The position numbers were made by a program, and so were the translations under genes. From contig DAINMX010000018.1 of NCBI GenBank assembly GCA_036736205.1, positions 1 through 49,876 on the forward strand: 49,876 nucleotides of DNA, written 5' to 3'. The first letter of the stretch is position 1; the number at the start of each line of letters is the position of its first letter. The DNA is from XYA12-FULL-58-9 sp001798605 (GTDB lineage: Bacteria; Myxococcota; XYA12-FULL-58-9). The notes beneath the pieces were generated by a model. The model was not told the origin of the DNA and did no database searches. It saw only the letters and a list, made by a program, of their open reading frames with translations. Positions 24,211 through 33,188 of the stretch are shown piece by piece.

Positions 24211-26205
24211 TCAATTGCCCTTGTTCTGTTTGTAGGCGTCGACTATCTGCTGAAGCTTTGCCGCATCTTTGGCGTATGGTGCCAGACGCAGGTAGGTTTC
24301 GAACTCTCGCACCGCCGCATCCTCTCGACCGAGGAGCACAAAGGCTTTGCCGAGTGACAGATGGGCCTCGGGGTGCGCTGGTGATAGCTTGATTACTTTT
24401 TGCAACTCCTCCGCTGCGAGCAATGCCTTGCGTGAGCGAAGGTGTTCGAGTCCGCTGCGGTATTGAGACTCGACGTCGTCGGTGATGGTTGTTTCGTCAA
24501 CCGTTGTGCTGTGGTCGCGTTTCTTGTTGCGCTTTGGGCGAGACTTGACCGCCACCTTGGTAAGCTTGCCCTTCTGGGCATTGTCTGGCGCTGCGACCTC
24601 TTCGGCTTTTTCAATGGGATCAGCAATATGTGCGGGGGCCGTTGACAATCCTGGCGTCATGATTTGCAACGTGGATTGTGGTGACGGGGCATCGAGCCCA
24701 GTCGCAATCCCTCCAGACCACAGGAAGACGATTGCCACGGCGACTGCAGCTACCGCTGCCAGGCCGAGAAGAACCTTGAAGGAGCCGCCGCTCTTCGTCG
24801 AGGGAGCAGAGACGGTGGGTTCTTGGAGGTCAAACGGTGCTTCGCCATTAACAATGGCACCCGGCGCATCAATGCTCCACAACGCAAGCTTGATGGCGCG
24901 CAAACGCTCACCGATGACCTTCACCGTCTGCGGACGATCGGCTGGGTCACCAGCAAGGCAATCGAGGATCAGGGCGTCGAGGTCTGCGGGGAGAGTGTGT
25001 TCAATGTAGATGCTGGGGTTTTCTGGTGCCTCCGTGGTTTGTTTGAGTATGAGCTTGCCCCATGATTCTGCTTCGAAGGGCATGCGGGCAGTGAGCATCT
25101 GGTAGAGCACAACTCCCAACGCATAGATGTCGAATCGGTGATCTACCTCGTTCCCCAACACGTATTCTGGTGCCATGTAGCCTGGCGTCCCAAGGACGAC
25201 CCCAGCGGCGGTCAAGCGGCTATCGGGGCGATCGTGCGACTCGCGAAGCTTGGCGATGCCAAAATCGAGCAGCTTGACGAAGTCGGGATCACCATTCTTG
25301 TTGAGAAGAATGATGTTGTCGGGCTTGAGATCACGGTGAACGACATCGTTATCGTGAACCGCTCCAAGGACATCGCTGAGTTGAATGGCAATGTGTAGAG
25401 CACGGGCTACCGGTATCGCACCTTGCTTGCCGATAATCTCACCGACGGTTTTGCCGTCAAGGAGTTCCATGACGAAGTACTGGTTGTTGCCCTCTTTGAC
25501 AAAATCTGTGATCTCCACGATGTTCTCGTGGTGGATCCTATTCACCAGGCGTGCTTCTTCGAAGAAACGTGCTGAAGCCGTCTCATCATTGGTAAATCGA
25601 CCGTGTAGCTTTTTGAGAGCGACCTCGCGTCCAAGGCCGATGTGTTGCGCCAAATAGACTACGCCCATGCCCCCAGCACCCAGTACTGAGAGAATGCGAT
25701 AGGAACCAAGTTCGGTACCAACGGCCAGAACGGGGGCTTCTGTCTCGGACGCGACTGCATCATTGCGAATGACATCGCTCTGTACAGGCTTCGACAACGA
25801 AGCCATGACAGGTGCTGACTGCGAAGAGGAGTTGCCGACCTCGGCGATGTAATCGCGAATTAACTGGCGGCTGTCTTCATCGAGATCGACGAACCGCAGG
25901 CCAATGCCCGCAGGGAGATTTGGATCAGAGTCGGGACGAGCGGGATCATTGTTCCAAACGACTTCGGCGCTGGAGACGATCTCTCTACTGCCGAGATCCT
26001 CCCCGAGTCGGAATCCCAACTCGACCCAGGTCCCAGTAGAGATCTTCTCCACCGTTTCGACAAACAGTCCGCCTTCGCTGAGGTTCACAGATCGCCACTG
26101 GTTGGTTCGCTCACCGTAGTGAGTTACGCCCACAGCCGTTGTCACACGCTGGTAAGCGCGCGGGCTATCTCGAACGTTCTCACCCGTTGTTGTCGTTGTT
26201 GTCAT
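24211..26205 (-). CDS. PilZ - Ser/Thr protein kinase - membrane helix - TPR protein
   Basis: A 664-residue receptor-like kinase. ATG 26205 is chosen because the PilZ domain starts right after it; no strong ribosome site is seen and the frame is open further upstream. PilZ (about 12-125) has both c-di-GMP-binding elements: RAYQR (R16, R20) and NLSEGG (N41, S43, G46). The Hanks-type kinase (168-440) is complete: GAGGMG at 176-181, K198, HRDLKPDN at 290-297, DFG at 314-316 and APE at 345-347. One membrane helix lies at 477-497. The outer part has a Lys/Arg-rich linker and TPR repeats at the C-terminus (AHPEAHLSLGKAFVLLGRED). Regulation of the kinase by c-di-GMP is inference. Confidence 0.93.
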   Translation of the reverse strand: MTTTTTTGENVRDSPRAYQRVTTAVGVTHYGERTNQWRSVNLSEGGLFVETVEKISTGTWVELGFRLGEDLGSREIVSSAEVVWNNDPARPDSDPNLPAGIGLRFVDLDEDSRQLIRDYIAEVGNSSSQSAPVMASLSKPVQSDVIRNDAVASETEAPVLAVGTELGSYRILSVLGAGGMGVVYLAQHIGLGREVALKKLHGRFTNDETASARFFEEARLVNRIHHENIVEITDFVKEGNNQYFVMELLDGKTVGEIIGKQGAIPVARALHIAIQLSDVLGAVHDNDVVHRDLKPDNIILLNKNGDPDFVKLLDFGIAKLRESHDRPDSRLTAAGVVLGTPGYMAPEYVLGNEVDHRFDIYALGVVLYQMLTARMPFEAESWGKLILKQTTEAPENPSIYIEHTLPADLDALILDCLAGDPADRPQTVKVIGERLRAIKLALWSIDAPGAIVNGEAPFDLQEPTVSAPSTKSGGSFKVLLGLAAVAAVAVAIVFLWSGGIATGLDAPSPQSTLQIMTPGLSTAPAHIADPIEKAEEVAAPDNAQKGKLTKVAVKSRPKRNKKRDHSTTVDETTITDDVESQYRSGLEHLRSRKALLAAEELQKVIKLSPAHPEAHLSLGKAFVLLGREDAAVREFETYLRLAPYAKDAAKLQQIVDAYKQNKGN

Positions 26206-26339
26206 CTGCGCTTGCTTCGATTCGTCGTCCAAAGCCCTACAGTACGATCGGAGCGCGATAACGGCAACCTCACAATGCACATCACAAGGCACAGGTGTGC
26301 GGGAATGGGTGCATGTGGGTGAAATGAGGAAGCCGTTGA

Positions 26340-27890
26340 CTACGCCGGACCTTCGGCCCAACAGGAACACGAGACCGTGCCGTCGCAGAGGTTAAAGGAG
26401 CCGGTGTTTACGCAGTAACTTCCCGAACAACAAGGCTTGACTGTCGAGCAGGCTTGACCGGTGATGGCGCAATCGTCGCTTCCCTGTGCACAGATGCCGC
26501 TCAGTGAACCAGAGGGCATGATGCAGGACAGACTGCTGCAGCAGTCGCCGTCACTGGTGCAGACATCGCCGTCCGCCTGACATGAGACGACATCACAGGT
26601 ATTGTCCACACACATTTCCGAACAGCAGTCAGCTGCGGTGGCGCAGATTTGTCCGTTGGGAGTGCAATCGTTGTCGGAGACTTGACAGATGTATTCAATG
26701 TCATTGGATCGGCATTCGCCAACGCAGCACTCGACGCCGCCTGGCTCACATACTGCACCCAAGGGAACACAGGTCGAACCGTGACAGCGCAACACTCCGG
26801 CGTCGTCAGGAACACAAAGAGTGTTGTCGCAACATTGGTCGCGAAACTGGCAGATATCCCCCGCGGGAATGCAGCAGGGGGCCTCGCCAGTGTATCCCGT
26901 GGGGCAGTCGACGCTGCCGCCACCGTAACACCGTGGAATCCCGGCGATGTCCAGCCTGCAAACCTCCTTTTTGCCATCGCAGCAGTTCTGTGACGCGCTG
27001 ACCGTAAATGTACTTCCATCGGGCATAGGGAAGGAAGCGCCGCAGATGTTTCCCACCGGATTGCAAGCGGTGCCGTTATCGCAACGTCCGAAAGTATTGT
27101 CCACTGATTCCCGGGCGCACAGGACTGAGCCGTTGGGATTCGTGCCACCGCCACAACACGATTGAGCGTCGAGGCAAGACAGACCGGTCATCCGGCAACC
27201 GCTCGCGGCAAGGCAAACTGTGGCACCGGTGCCGGGATCGGCACAAATACGAGTGCAACAGTTGGAGTTGCTCGCACAGGGCATACCACCTTGATTGCAT
27301 CCGCCAGGCGGTAGAACGCATGCCCCGGGAGAACCGTCGTTCTTGCTGCAAAGGTTTGTACAACAATCGAGATCACCAAAACAAAGATCATCGGTTGCGC
27401 GGCATTCCGCTTGTGCCGTGCAGAAGCCCCCCAGGCAGCTGGTCGAACAGCATTGCTGATCATCGTCACAGCGTTGTCCGACAACCCGGCATGTGCCCGC
27501 GTCGATCAGGGGAGCACAGAAACCACCGGTGCAAATGGCAGTACAGCAGGAAGTATCAGACGTGCACGCAATTCCCGTATCGAGACAACGTTGGCCTGAA
27601 CAAACGTCTCCCTCACAGCGATTGAGGCAGCAATCGAGGTTATCATTGCAGGATTCCCCAGCCGCGCGGCAATCGATGACTTGCGTGCAAACGCCGTCAA
27701 CCGAACAGATTCCGCCGCAACAGACCCGGCCACCGCTGCACGATGCCCCAAGGCCAACGCAAGTCGTAATGATGGTAGTTGAATCACCACCGTCCGCTTC
27801 ATCTCCCGGTCTCACGATCTGGTGGTTGGCGTTACATGACGCCATGGCAAAGGTGAGCACAAGGATTGGGGCAAACCTGGAAGTACTCAT
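26340..27890 (-). CDS. Lipoprotein made of tandem six-cysteine (knottin-like) repeats
   Basis: A 516-residue secreted protein with a lipoprotein signal (LTFAMASC). After a short linker the chain is about 13 tandem modules of 24-45 residues with cysteine order C-x5/6-C-x5/6-CC-x3/4-C-xn-C. Examples are CRAAGESCNDNLDCC, CLDTGIACTSDTSCC and CRVVGQRCDDDQQCC. This C..C..CC..C..C order is the framework of inhibitor cystine-knot peptides and of dickkopf-like domains. Modules 7-9 are longer and less regular. Nothing catalytic is visible. A surface adhesin, inhibitor or matrix role is possible but unproven. It lies upstream of the PilZ-kinase gene on the same strand and downstream of the moa operon. 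Confidence 0.85.
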   Translation of the reverse strand: MSTSRFAPILVLTFAMASCNANHQIVRPGDEADGGDSTTIITTCVGLGASCSGGRVCCGGICSVDGVCTQVIDCRAAGESCNDNLDCCLNRCEGDVCSGQRCLDTGIACTSDTSCCTAICTGGFCAPLIDAGTCRVVGQRCDDDQQCCSTSCLGGFCTAQAECRATDDLCFGDLDCCTNLCSKNDGSPGACVLPPGGCNQGGMPCASNSNCCTRICADPGTGATVCLAASGCRMTGLSCLDAQSCCGGGTNPNGSVLCARESVDNTFGRCDNGTACNPVGNICGASFPMPDGSTFTVSASQNCCDGKKEVCRLDIAGIPRCYGGGSVDCPTGYTGEAPCCIPAGDICQFRDQCCDNTLCVPDDAGVLRCHGSTCVPLGAVCEPGGVECCVGECRSNDIEYICQVSDNDCTPNGQICATAADCCSEMCVDNTCDVVSCQADGDVCTSDGDCCSSLSCIMPSGSLSGICAQGSDDCAITGQACSTVKPCCSGSYCVNTGSFNLCDGTVSCSCWAEGPA

Positions 27891-27967
27891 AAGGACTCCA
27901 TTGCTTGTGAACGGCTCTATGAGTGTACCCCATTTTCGAGAAGAGTTTATCTGCTTCTAACGATTTG

Positions 27968-28054
27968 TTAGCACTCGGGCGCCAGTTCGACGAGCTCGAC
28001 GATGAGAGTGGTCTTGCCGTGGTTGCGACGGCCTATGATGTGAACCTTTTTCAT
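27968..28054 (-). pseudogene. mobB: Truncated mobB: only the N-terminal P-loop segment remains
   Basis: A 28-codon reading frame whose ATG overlaps the MOSC-MogA stop (ATGA at 28051-28054). It begins MKKVHIIGRRNHGKTTLIVE, the start of MobB, which binds GTP and assists molybdopterin guanine dinucleotide formation. A TAA follows at 27968. MobB normally has about 160 residues. None of the later family motifs (TIKHTHH-type) are found before the next gene at 27890, so the rest is deleted rather than frameshifted. It is most likely non-functional. Confidence 0.8.
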
Positions 28055-28992
28055 CGGGCGCAATCTTGGGGAATGCCGCTGGCTGTTTGGATGGCGTGTG
28101 ACAACACCGGGAGAATAACTCCGAGCTGCTCGGTGGCTGCCTTGGGGCTGCCGGAGAGATTGACGATGATGGTTGGACCACGTTGGCCGCACACCGCGCG
28201 CGAGAGCATGGCGCGATGTGTGTGGGCGAGGCCCTTAGCACGGATGGCCTCTGCCATGCCGGGGATCTCCCGATCGATTACCGCGCGGGTTGCCTCAGGG
28301 GCCATGTCTCTTGATGAGAGTCCGGTACCACCGGTGGTAAGGATGAGATCGCAGAGGTCGTCCTCGCACAGGTCGATGAGTTTCTTCTCGAGCGTTTTTC
28401 GGTCATCGGACATTACGATGCGAGTGACCACCGCGTGGGCGAGGCCATGTTGCTCATGTCTCAGAGCCTCTTCTATGGCGGGGCCCGAAAGGTCTTCGCG
28501 TTCACCCCGTGCTGCGCGATCGCTGAGGGTCACGACGGCGACGTGTACCTGGTCGAGATCAGGGGCCATGGCGATGGCGTCGCCCGGCTCAACAGAGCCG
28601 CTCTTGAGTACTCGCACGAAGGTGCCGTCGGTTGGCATGATGCAATCGCCGGTTTGATAGAAGATGGCGCATCGGGTGTGGCAGGTCTTGCCTCGTTGGG
28701 TTAGCTGCACCACGGCGGCCTTGCCGATACGCAGTTTCTGCCCGACCCTCACGGCGGTGAGATCAAAGCCGCGGGTGATCAGATTTTCACCGAACGCTCC
28801 ATGGGTGAGCTCGAGGCCTCGGGCTCGCATCTCGTCGATCTTCTCTTCGGTGAGGATACTCACCTGGCGATGCCAATTGCCTGCGTGGACGTCGTTTTCA
28901 ATGCCATGTCCACGTATCAGTCGAACGGTGGAGGCCTGTTGCTTGGGGCCACGTTTGTCGCTGACACACACGCCGACAATGGTTCCTTGCAT
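28051..28992 (-). CDS. MOSC domain - MogA/MoaB fusion protein
   Basis: A 313-residue two-domain molybdenum cofactor protein. Residues 1-145 are a MOSC domain (RGHGIENDVHAG, GAFGENLITRG, QRGKTCHTRC), a beta-fold linked to sulfur transfer from Moco-type centres. Residues 150-313 are a MogA/MoaB-type molybdopterin adenylyltransferase (VAVVTLSDRAARGEREDLSG, TTGGTGLSSRD, LSGSPKAATEQL). It starts three bases after the moaC stop. Such fusions are known in several bacteria. The order moaA-moaC-this gene-mobB remnant implies one transcript. Confidence 0.92.
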   Translation of the reverse strand: MQGTIVGVCVSDKRGPKQQASTVRLIRGHGIENDVHAGNWHRQVSILTEEKIDEMRARGLELTHGAFGENLITRGFDLTAVRVGQKLRIGKAAVVQLTQRGKTCHTRCAIFYQTGDCIMPTDGTFVRVLKSGSVEPGDAIAMAPDLDQVHVAVVTLSDRAARGEREDLSGPAIEEALRHEQHGLAHAVVTRIVMSDDRKTLEKKLIDLCEDDLCDLILTTGGTGLSSRDMAPEATRAVIDREIPGMAEAIRAKGLAHTHRAMLSRAVCGQRGPTIIVNLSGSPKAATEQLGVILPVLSHAIQTASGIPQDCAR

Positions 28993-28995
28993 GGC

Positions 28996-29478
28996 TCAAT
29001 CCTGCTCGCGGAGGAAGTGTCCGCTCTTGCCACCCGACTTTTCGAGGAGCTCGATGCGTTCAATCGTCATGGCGCGGTCCATGGCCTTGCACATGTCATA
29101 GATAGTGAGAGCGGCCACGCTGGCGGCGGTGAGCGCCTCCATCTCGACTCCGGTGCGATCGTGGCACTGAACGCGGGCATGGATGGTGATGGAATCATCG
29201 CCGAGGTCGAGATCGATGTTGACAGCGTCAATGCGCAAGGGATGGCAAAGGGGAATGAGATCAGCTGTCCGTTTTGCGGCACCGATGCCGGCGATGCGCG
29301 CCACTGCGAGAACGTCGCCCTTTGCAACTGCGCCAGCACCAATGGCGGCGACGACTGCGCTCTTTGTGCGCACCGTTGCCCTGGCGATGGCCATGCGATC
29401 GGTGTCTGGCTTGGTACCCACATCGACCATGCGGGCCTGACCATGTCTATCCAGATGGGTGAGCTCATGCTCGGTCAT
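28996..29478 (-). CDS. moaC: Cyclic pyranopterin monophosphate synthase MoaC
   Basis: Completes cyclic pyranopterin monophosphate formation after MoaA in molybdopterin synthesis. It has 160 residues from ATG 29478, chosen for the GGAGG seven bases upstream; a TTG at 29493 is also in frame. Hallmarks are LIPLCHPLRI and the active-site region GVEMEALTAASVAAL with TIYDMCKAMD. It lies 80 bases after the moaA stop and three bases before the MOSC-MogA gene. Confidence 0.96.
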   Translation of the reverse strand: MTEHELTHLDRHGQARMVDVGTKPDTDRMAIARATVRTKSAVVAAIGAGAVAKGDVLAVARIAGIGAAKRTADLIPLCHPLRIDAVNIDLDLGDDSITIHARVQCHDRTGVEMEALTAASVAALTIYDMCKAMDRAMTIERIELLEKSGGKSGHFLREQD

Positions 29479-29558
29479 TAAATACCTCCCCAAGTAGATT
29501 GTGCGAGGTGCCGTTCATGGCCGCCACGCTTTTTCGATGGATATCGTCTTGCGCACGG

Positions 29559-30545
29559 TCAGCCCCCAATTGTTGCCATCGAACGCAATGGCCAACCCGT
29601 CGTCGCTCCATTGTGGGCAACGAGAACACGTTCGAGTTGTCGGTTGAACGTGGGCCAGTCGTTGTTGCGCAAGGGCTTGACGAGGTCGACGCCACTGCGG
29701 CTTTTGAGGCACGTGTAGATGTGGCCCTGGGAGTCAACGCGTATGCGGTCGCAGGTGGAACAAAATGGTCTGGAGACGGAGGGGATGAAGCCGACCACGA
29801 CTTCGTTTCCGCCATCGTCGAAACGGTGCCGCCTGGCGGTGTCGCTGCTGTTGGCCGCTCCCACGTAGGTGAAGGTCTGCGACAACATTTCAATGGCTTG
29901 CTCACATGGCAAAAACTCATCGGCAAAAATCTGTGCGGCGACGCCAATGGGCATCAGTTCGATGAACCTCACCTCACAGTCGAGCTCTTGAGCCCGACGC
30001 ACCAGGTCAACGAGGTTTTCGGCGTTGACGGAGCGCAGCAGCACGGTGTTGATCTTGAGTCGACGAAATCCAGCCTGGCGTGCGGCTTCGATGCCAGAGA
30101 AGATTTCACTCATGGCGTTCTTCCCTGTCAGGGTTGTGAATCGTGAAGGATCGAGAGAGTCGAGGCTGATGTTTATCCGATCCACACCGGCACGGGCGAG
30201 GTCAAACGCATACCGTCCAAGAAGGACGCCGTTGGTTGTCAAGCACAGCTCGGCATAAGGGAGCTGTTGTCGCAGGCTCGTGGCGAGCGGTATGAGGTCG
30301 GTTCGAACCAGTGGTTCTCCACCGGTAAGGCGAAGCTTGCGGATTGTTACGAAATTGTGAATACCGAGCACTAGTTCAGTGAGCTCCACTCGAGAAAGGG
30401 CCTGTTTGTGGGCTGTGGTGGTTCTGTTGCGGCAATAGGAGCAGGCGAGGTTGCACCTCTCTGTAACCGAGAGTCTGAGAGAGATCGAGCTCGTCCCAGT
30501 CGGTGTCACAGGTGCCACCAGGGATGGACGGTCCACGTGTGTCAA
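29559..30545 (-). CDS. moaA: GTP 3',8-cyclase MoaA (radical SAM)
   Basis: Converts GTP to 3',8-cyclo-GTP, the first step of molybdopterin synthesis. TTG 30545 is my start: AAGGAG lies seven bases upstream and it gives 328 residues, the normal size. The frame is open to 30692. The N-terminal cluster motif is CNLACSYC, preceded by LRLSVTER. LTGGEPLVR follows. The C-terminal second cluster uses CSTCDRIRVD and a later TCL. The protein ends with the Gly-Gly pair (ATIGG) needed for activity. It is first in the moa operon and divergent from the exporter gene at 30809. Confidence 0.94.
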   Translation of the reverse strand: MTHVDRPSLVAPVTPTGTSSISLRLSVTERCNLACSYCRNRTTTAHKQALSRVELTELVLGIHNFVTIRKLRLTGGEPLVRTDLIPLATSLRQQLPYAELCLTTNGVLLGRYAFDLARAGVDRINISLDSLDPSRFTTLTGKNAMSEIFSGIEAARQAGFRRLKINTVLLRSVNAENLVDLVRRAQELDCEVRFIELMPIGVAAQIFADEFLPCEQAIEMLSQTFTYVGAANSSDTARRHRFDDGGNEVVVGFIPSVSRPFCSTCDRIRVDSQGHIYTCLKSRSGVDLVKPLRNNDWPTFNRQLERVLVAHNGATTGWPLRSMATIGG

Positions 30546-30722
30546 CTTCGGACTCCTTTCCGAACCCGGAAGGCACGCCAGTTTTCCGAGCGCACCCTGC
30601 CGATCGGGCAGCCGTAACCATTGTACCTTAGGCCACCCGATTCGGAGTCGCTTTGAACAGATAGCCACATCAGGGCGATTCTGCAAGGGCATCTCTGGCT
30701 GTTCTGCAATTCGAATGTCTAC

Positions 30723-30746
30723 TTTCTGCAGAAATTCTGGCAGAAA
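30723..30746. promoter_or_regulatory. Two adjacent dyads in the moaA/exporter divergent region
   Basis: TTTCTGCAGAAA (30723-30734) is a perfect 12-base palindrome. It is followed directly by TTCTGGCAGAAA (30735-30746), a near-perfect version of the same dyad. TATACA lies just after, at 30750-30755, and could be part of a -10 box. This looks like a tandem operator for a dimeric repressor. The regulator is unknown. Confidence 0.45.
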
Positions 30747-30771
30747 TCATATACAGGTCGGTTCGGTTACC

Positions 30772-30791
30772 GCCGTGGATATTCCCACGGC
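30772..30791 (+). promoter_or_regulatory. Stem-loop in the exporter leader
   Basis: GCCGTGG (30772-30778) pairs perfectly with CCACGGC (30785-30791) over a 6-base loop. It ends seven bases before the GAGG ribosome site of the exporter gene, so it could influence translation. Confidence 0.4.
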
Positions 30792-30808
30792 TGAGCCCGA
30801 GGCCAACG

Positions 30809-33115
30809 GTGACCCGACGATACATCTCTTTCGTAATCCGCCACCGAATAGCCGTTTTGGTTGCCTGCGTTTCGGTCACTGTAGCCGCGACGTGGATGGT
30901 CAGCCGCGGGGTGTTGGCCTCGTCAGTTATTCAGCTCTTTTTTGGTGAAGACCCCAAGTACGAGGCGTATCGCGAGCTGGCCAATCGTTTCAGCGACAGC
31001 GATCTTGCTGTGTTCGCCTTCGAGCATTCCGAGTTATTCACTGCCGACGGTTGGCACAAGCTCGAGCGCGTGGTGGCGGGGCTCGAAGAAGTCGAGGCGG
31101 TGCGGCGGGTTGATGCTGTGACCAACGCCTATCGGATCCGCGGGGAAGACGACCTGCTGGCCGTCGATTCCTACAATGATCTGGTGGCAGATGGTATTGC
31201 GTTCGAGGAACTACGTCACGACATATTGGCAGACGAGCTTCTCCGCGGACTGTTGGTGTCTGAGGACGGACGCTACTCAATGGTTCTCATTGAGCTCACC
31301 GATGACGCTGATCGTCCTGTTGAAAAGCTACCGGAGATCATGGAGCAGCTCTATGGCCCCTTCGAGGCTGCTGGGTTTTCGCGGCAACAGCTCCATCCGG
31401 CGGGGTTGCTGCCAGAGACCATCGAGACCACAGCGCAGGCCCGCTATAGTATCTACACTATCTTTCCAATCGTCGTGTTGTTGTTGAGCCTCATTGTCTA
31501 TCTCCTCTTTTTGCAGGTCTGGCCGGTCGCCATCACCATGGGAGTCTCCATGGTTGCCAACCTGTGGACCTTCGCGTTTGCCGTGATGCTCGACCGCGAC
31601 ATCAACATCATGATGGCCATGGTGCCGGCTGTCATGTTGGTGGTTGCATTCAGCGACATCATTCACTTGTGCTCGGCCTATCTTTTGGAGTTGCGGGCCG
31701 GCCTGAGCAAGGCCGACGCCATTCTCGAAAGTGGCAGCGAAGTCGGACGCGCGTGTTTGTTCACTTCACTGACGACCCTTGTCGGATTCGCTTCTCTCGC
31801 CTTTGTACCGACACCTGTGATTCGCAAGCTCGCCACTGTCTTGGCTTTTGGGGTGGCGTTGGCGTTGATCTTGGCAATGACGCTGGTGCCAATACTCTTC
31901 TCCCTCTTGCCGGCACCCAAGGCAGCGACGTGGCAAAAAGGGGGGCCCTTGGTGCGCTTGGTGGACCGAGTGATCCAAGGTGCGTTGGCCTTGTCGACCC
32001 GTCGGGCTTGGCAAGTGATTGTGGGGTTTGCAATTGTCCTGGTCGTCTCGCTCATGGGGATCTCGAGGATTCGCATCGAGACCAAAATGATCGACCGACT
32101 CAACGAAGACAACCCGATTCGTCAGTCTGCTGAGTTCATCGAAAAGCAATTCGCAGGGACGACATTCCTCGACGTCTATTTCACGGCCAAAGAAGGGGAC
32201 TTCCTCGAGCCCGAGCGTTTTGTGGCGCTCTCCCGATTGCAGGAAGAGGTATTGAAGATCGCCGACGTGGACGAAGCTCAGAGTTTTGTCGACGTCATCG
32301 ACCGAATCCATAACGAGCTCGCCGGACCGGACGCCAAACTGCCGGACAGCCGGGCTATGTTGGCGCAGTATCTTCTGTTGTTCGACATGTCTGGTGGAGG
32401 GGGCATTGAGCGTCTCATTGACGAGGAAAGACTTACGGTTCGCATGACAGTTCGGCTTTCGGGGCCTGGCATGGTGCGAACCGCTGACCTTGGCAAAGAA
32501 ATTGCGCGGCAGGGGCGGGAGTTGTTTGGCCCCTCTGTGGATGTCAGTCCTGGGGGCCTCACCTATCTGTTTGGTGACTGGATCGGCTTCATTGTCGACG
32601 GACAGAAACAGGGTCTGCTGTTCGCGTTTTTTGCCACCACTCTTATGATGATCGTTGCCCTGCGATTGTGGGGTGCCGGACTGCTTTCGATGATTCCCAA
32701 CGCATTACCTATTCTGGTTCTCGGTGGCGTCGTCGGCTGGACCTGGGACAGCGTCGACTCCGACACCATCATGGTGGCAATGATCGCCATTGGTATCGGT
32801 GTTGATGACACAATACATTTTACCACCCGCCTGCGCATGGAGGCCGCACGTACGAATGACCTTTTTCGAGCCATGCAGCGCACGTTCAATTTCACCGGCC
32901 GGGCAATTATCATGACCTCGATCATTCTTTGTCTTGGTTTTGCGCCATTTGCCACCAGCGCCTACTTCACCACCAAGATCATGGGAACACTGTTGCCAAT
33001 GACCTTGCTTGTCGCACTGGTGGCTGACCTCCTTCTGCTTCCTGCCCTCATTGAAGTCGGGGTGATTCGCATCCCTCTCGGTGGCGACACTGGCAGCTCA
33101 CAATTATCGAGTTGA
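30809..33115 (+). CDS. MMPL/RND-superfamily transporter
   Basis: A 768-residue inner-membrane exporter driven by the proton gradient. It starts at GTG 30809 with GAGG six bases upstream. The layout is two-fold: membrane helix 1 near residues 10-30, a large periplasmic loop (about 35-210), helices at about 215-370, a second helix near 395-415, a second loop (about 420-605), and the remaining helices to the end. AVMLVVAFSDIIHL, TSLTTLVGFASLAF, AIGIGVDDTIHFTTR and MTSIILCLGFAPFATS are typical of the MMPL/SSD-like group, which often handles lipids or hopanoids. The cargo is unknown. The dyads at 30723-30746 may control it. Confidence 0.9.
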   Translation: MTRRYISFVIRHRIAVLVACVSVTVAATWMVSRGVLASSVIQLFFGEDPKYEAYRELANRFSDSDLAVFAFEHSELFTADGWHKLERVVAGLEEVEAVRRVDAVTNAYRIRGEDDLLAVDSYNDLVADGIAFEELRHDILADELLRGLLVSEDGRYSMVLIELTDDADRPVEKLPEIMEQLYGPFEAAGFSRQQLHPAGLLPETIETTAQARYSIYTIFPIVVLLLSLIVYLLFLQVWPVAITMGVSMVANLWTFAFAVMLDRDINIMMAMVPAVMLVVAFSDIIHLCSAYLLELRAGLSKADAILESGSEVGRACLFTSLTTLVGFASLAFVPTPVIRKLATVLAFGVALALILAMTLVPILFSLLPAPKAATWQKGGPLVRLVDRVIQGALALSTRRAWQVIVGFAIVLVVSLMGISRIRIETKMIDRLNEDNPIRQSAEFIEKQFAGTTFLDVYFTAKEGDFLEPERFVALSRLQEEVLKIADVDEAQSFVDVIDRIHNELAGPDAKLPDSRAMLAQYLLLFDMSGGGGIERLIDEERLTVRMTVRLSGPGMVRTADLGKEIARQGRELFGPSVDVSPGGLTYLFGDWIGFIVDGQKQGLLFAFFATTLMMIVALRLWGAGLLSMIPNALPILVLGGVVGWTWDSVDSDTIMVAMIAIGIGVDDTIHFTTRLRMEAARTNDLFRAMQRTFNFTGRAIIMTSIILCLGFAPFATSAYFTTKIMGTLLPMTLLVALVADLLLLPALIEVGVIRIPLGGDTGSSQLSS

Positions 33116-33188
33116 ATCGCGGAAGTGTTCAATCGACAGGTTCGTCATTACATTGTCATCGGTTATCGAAGTTGGAGGTAGAATTGCG

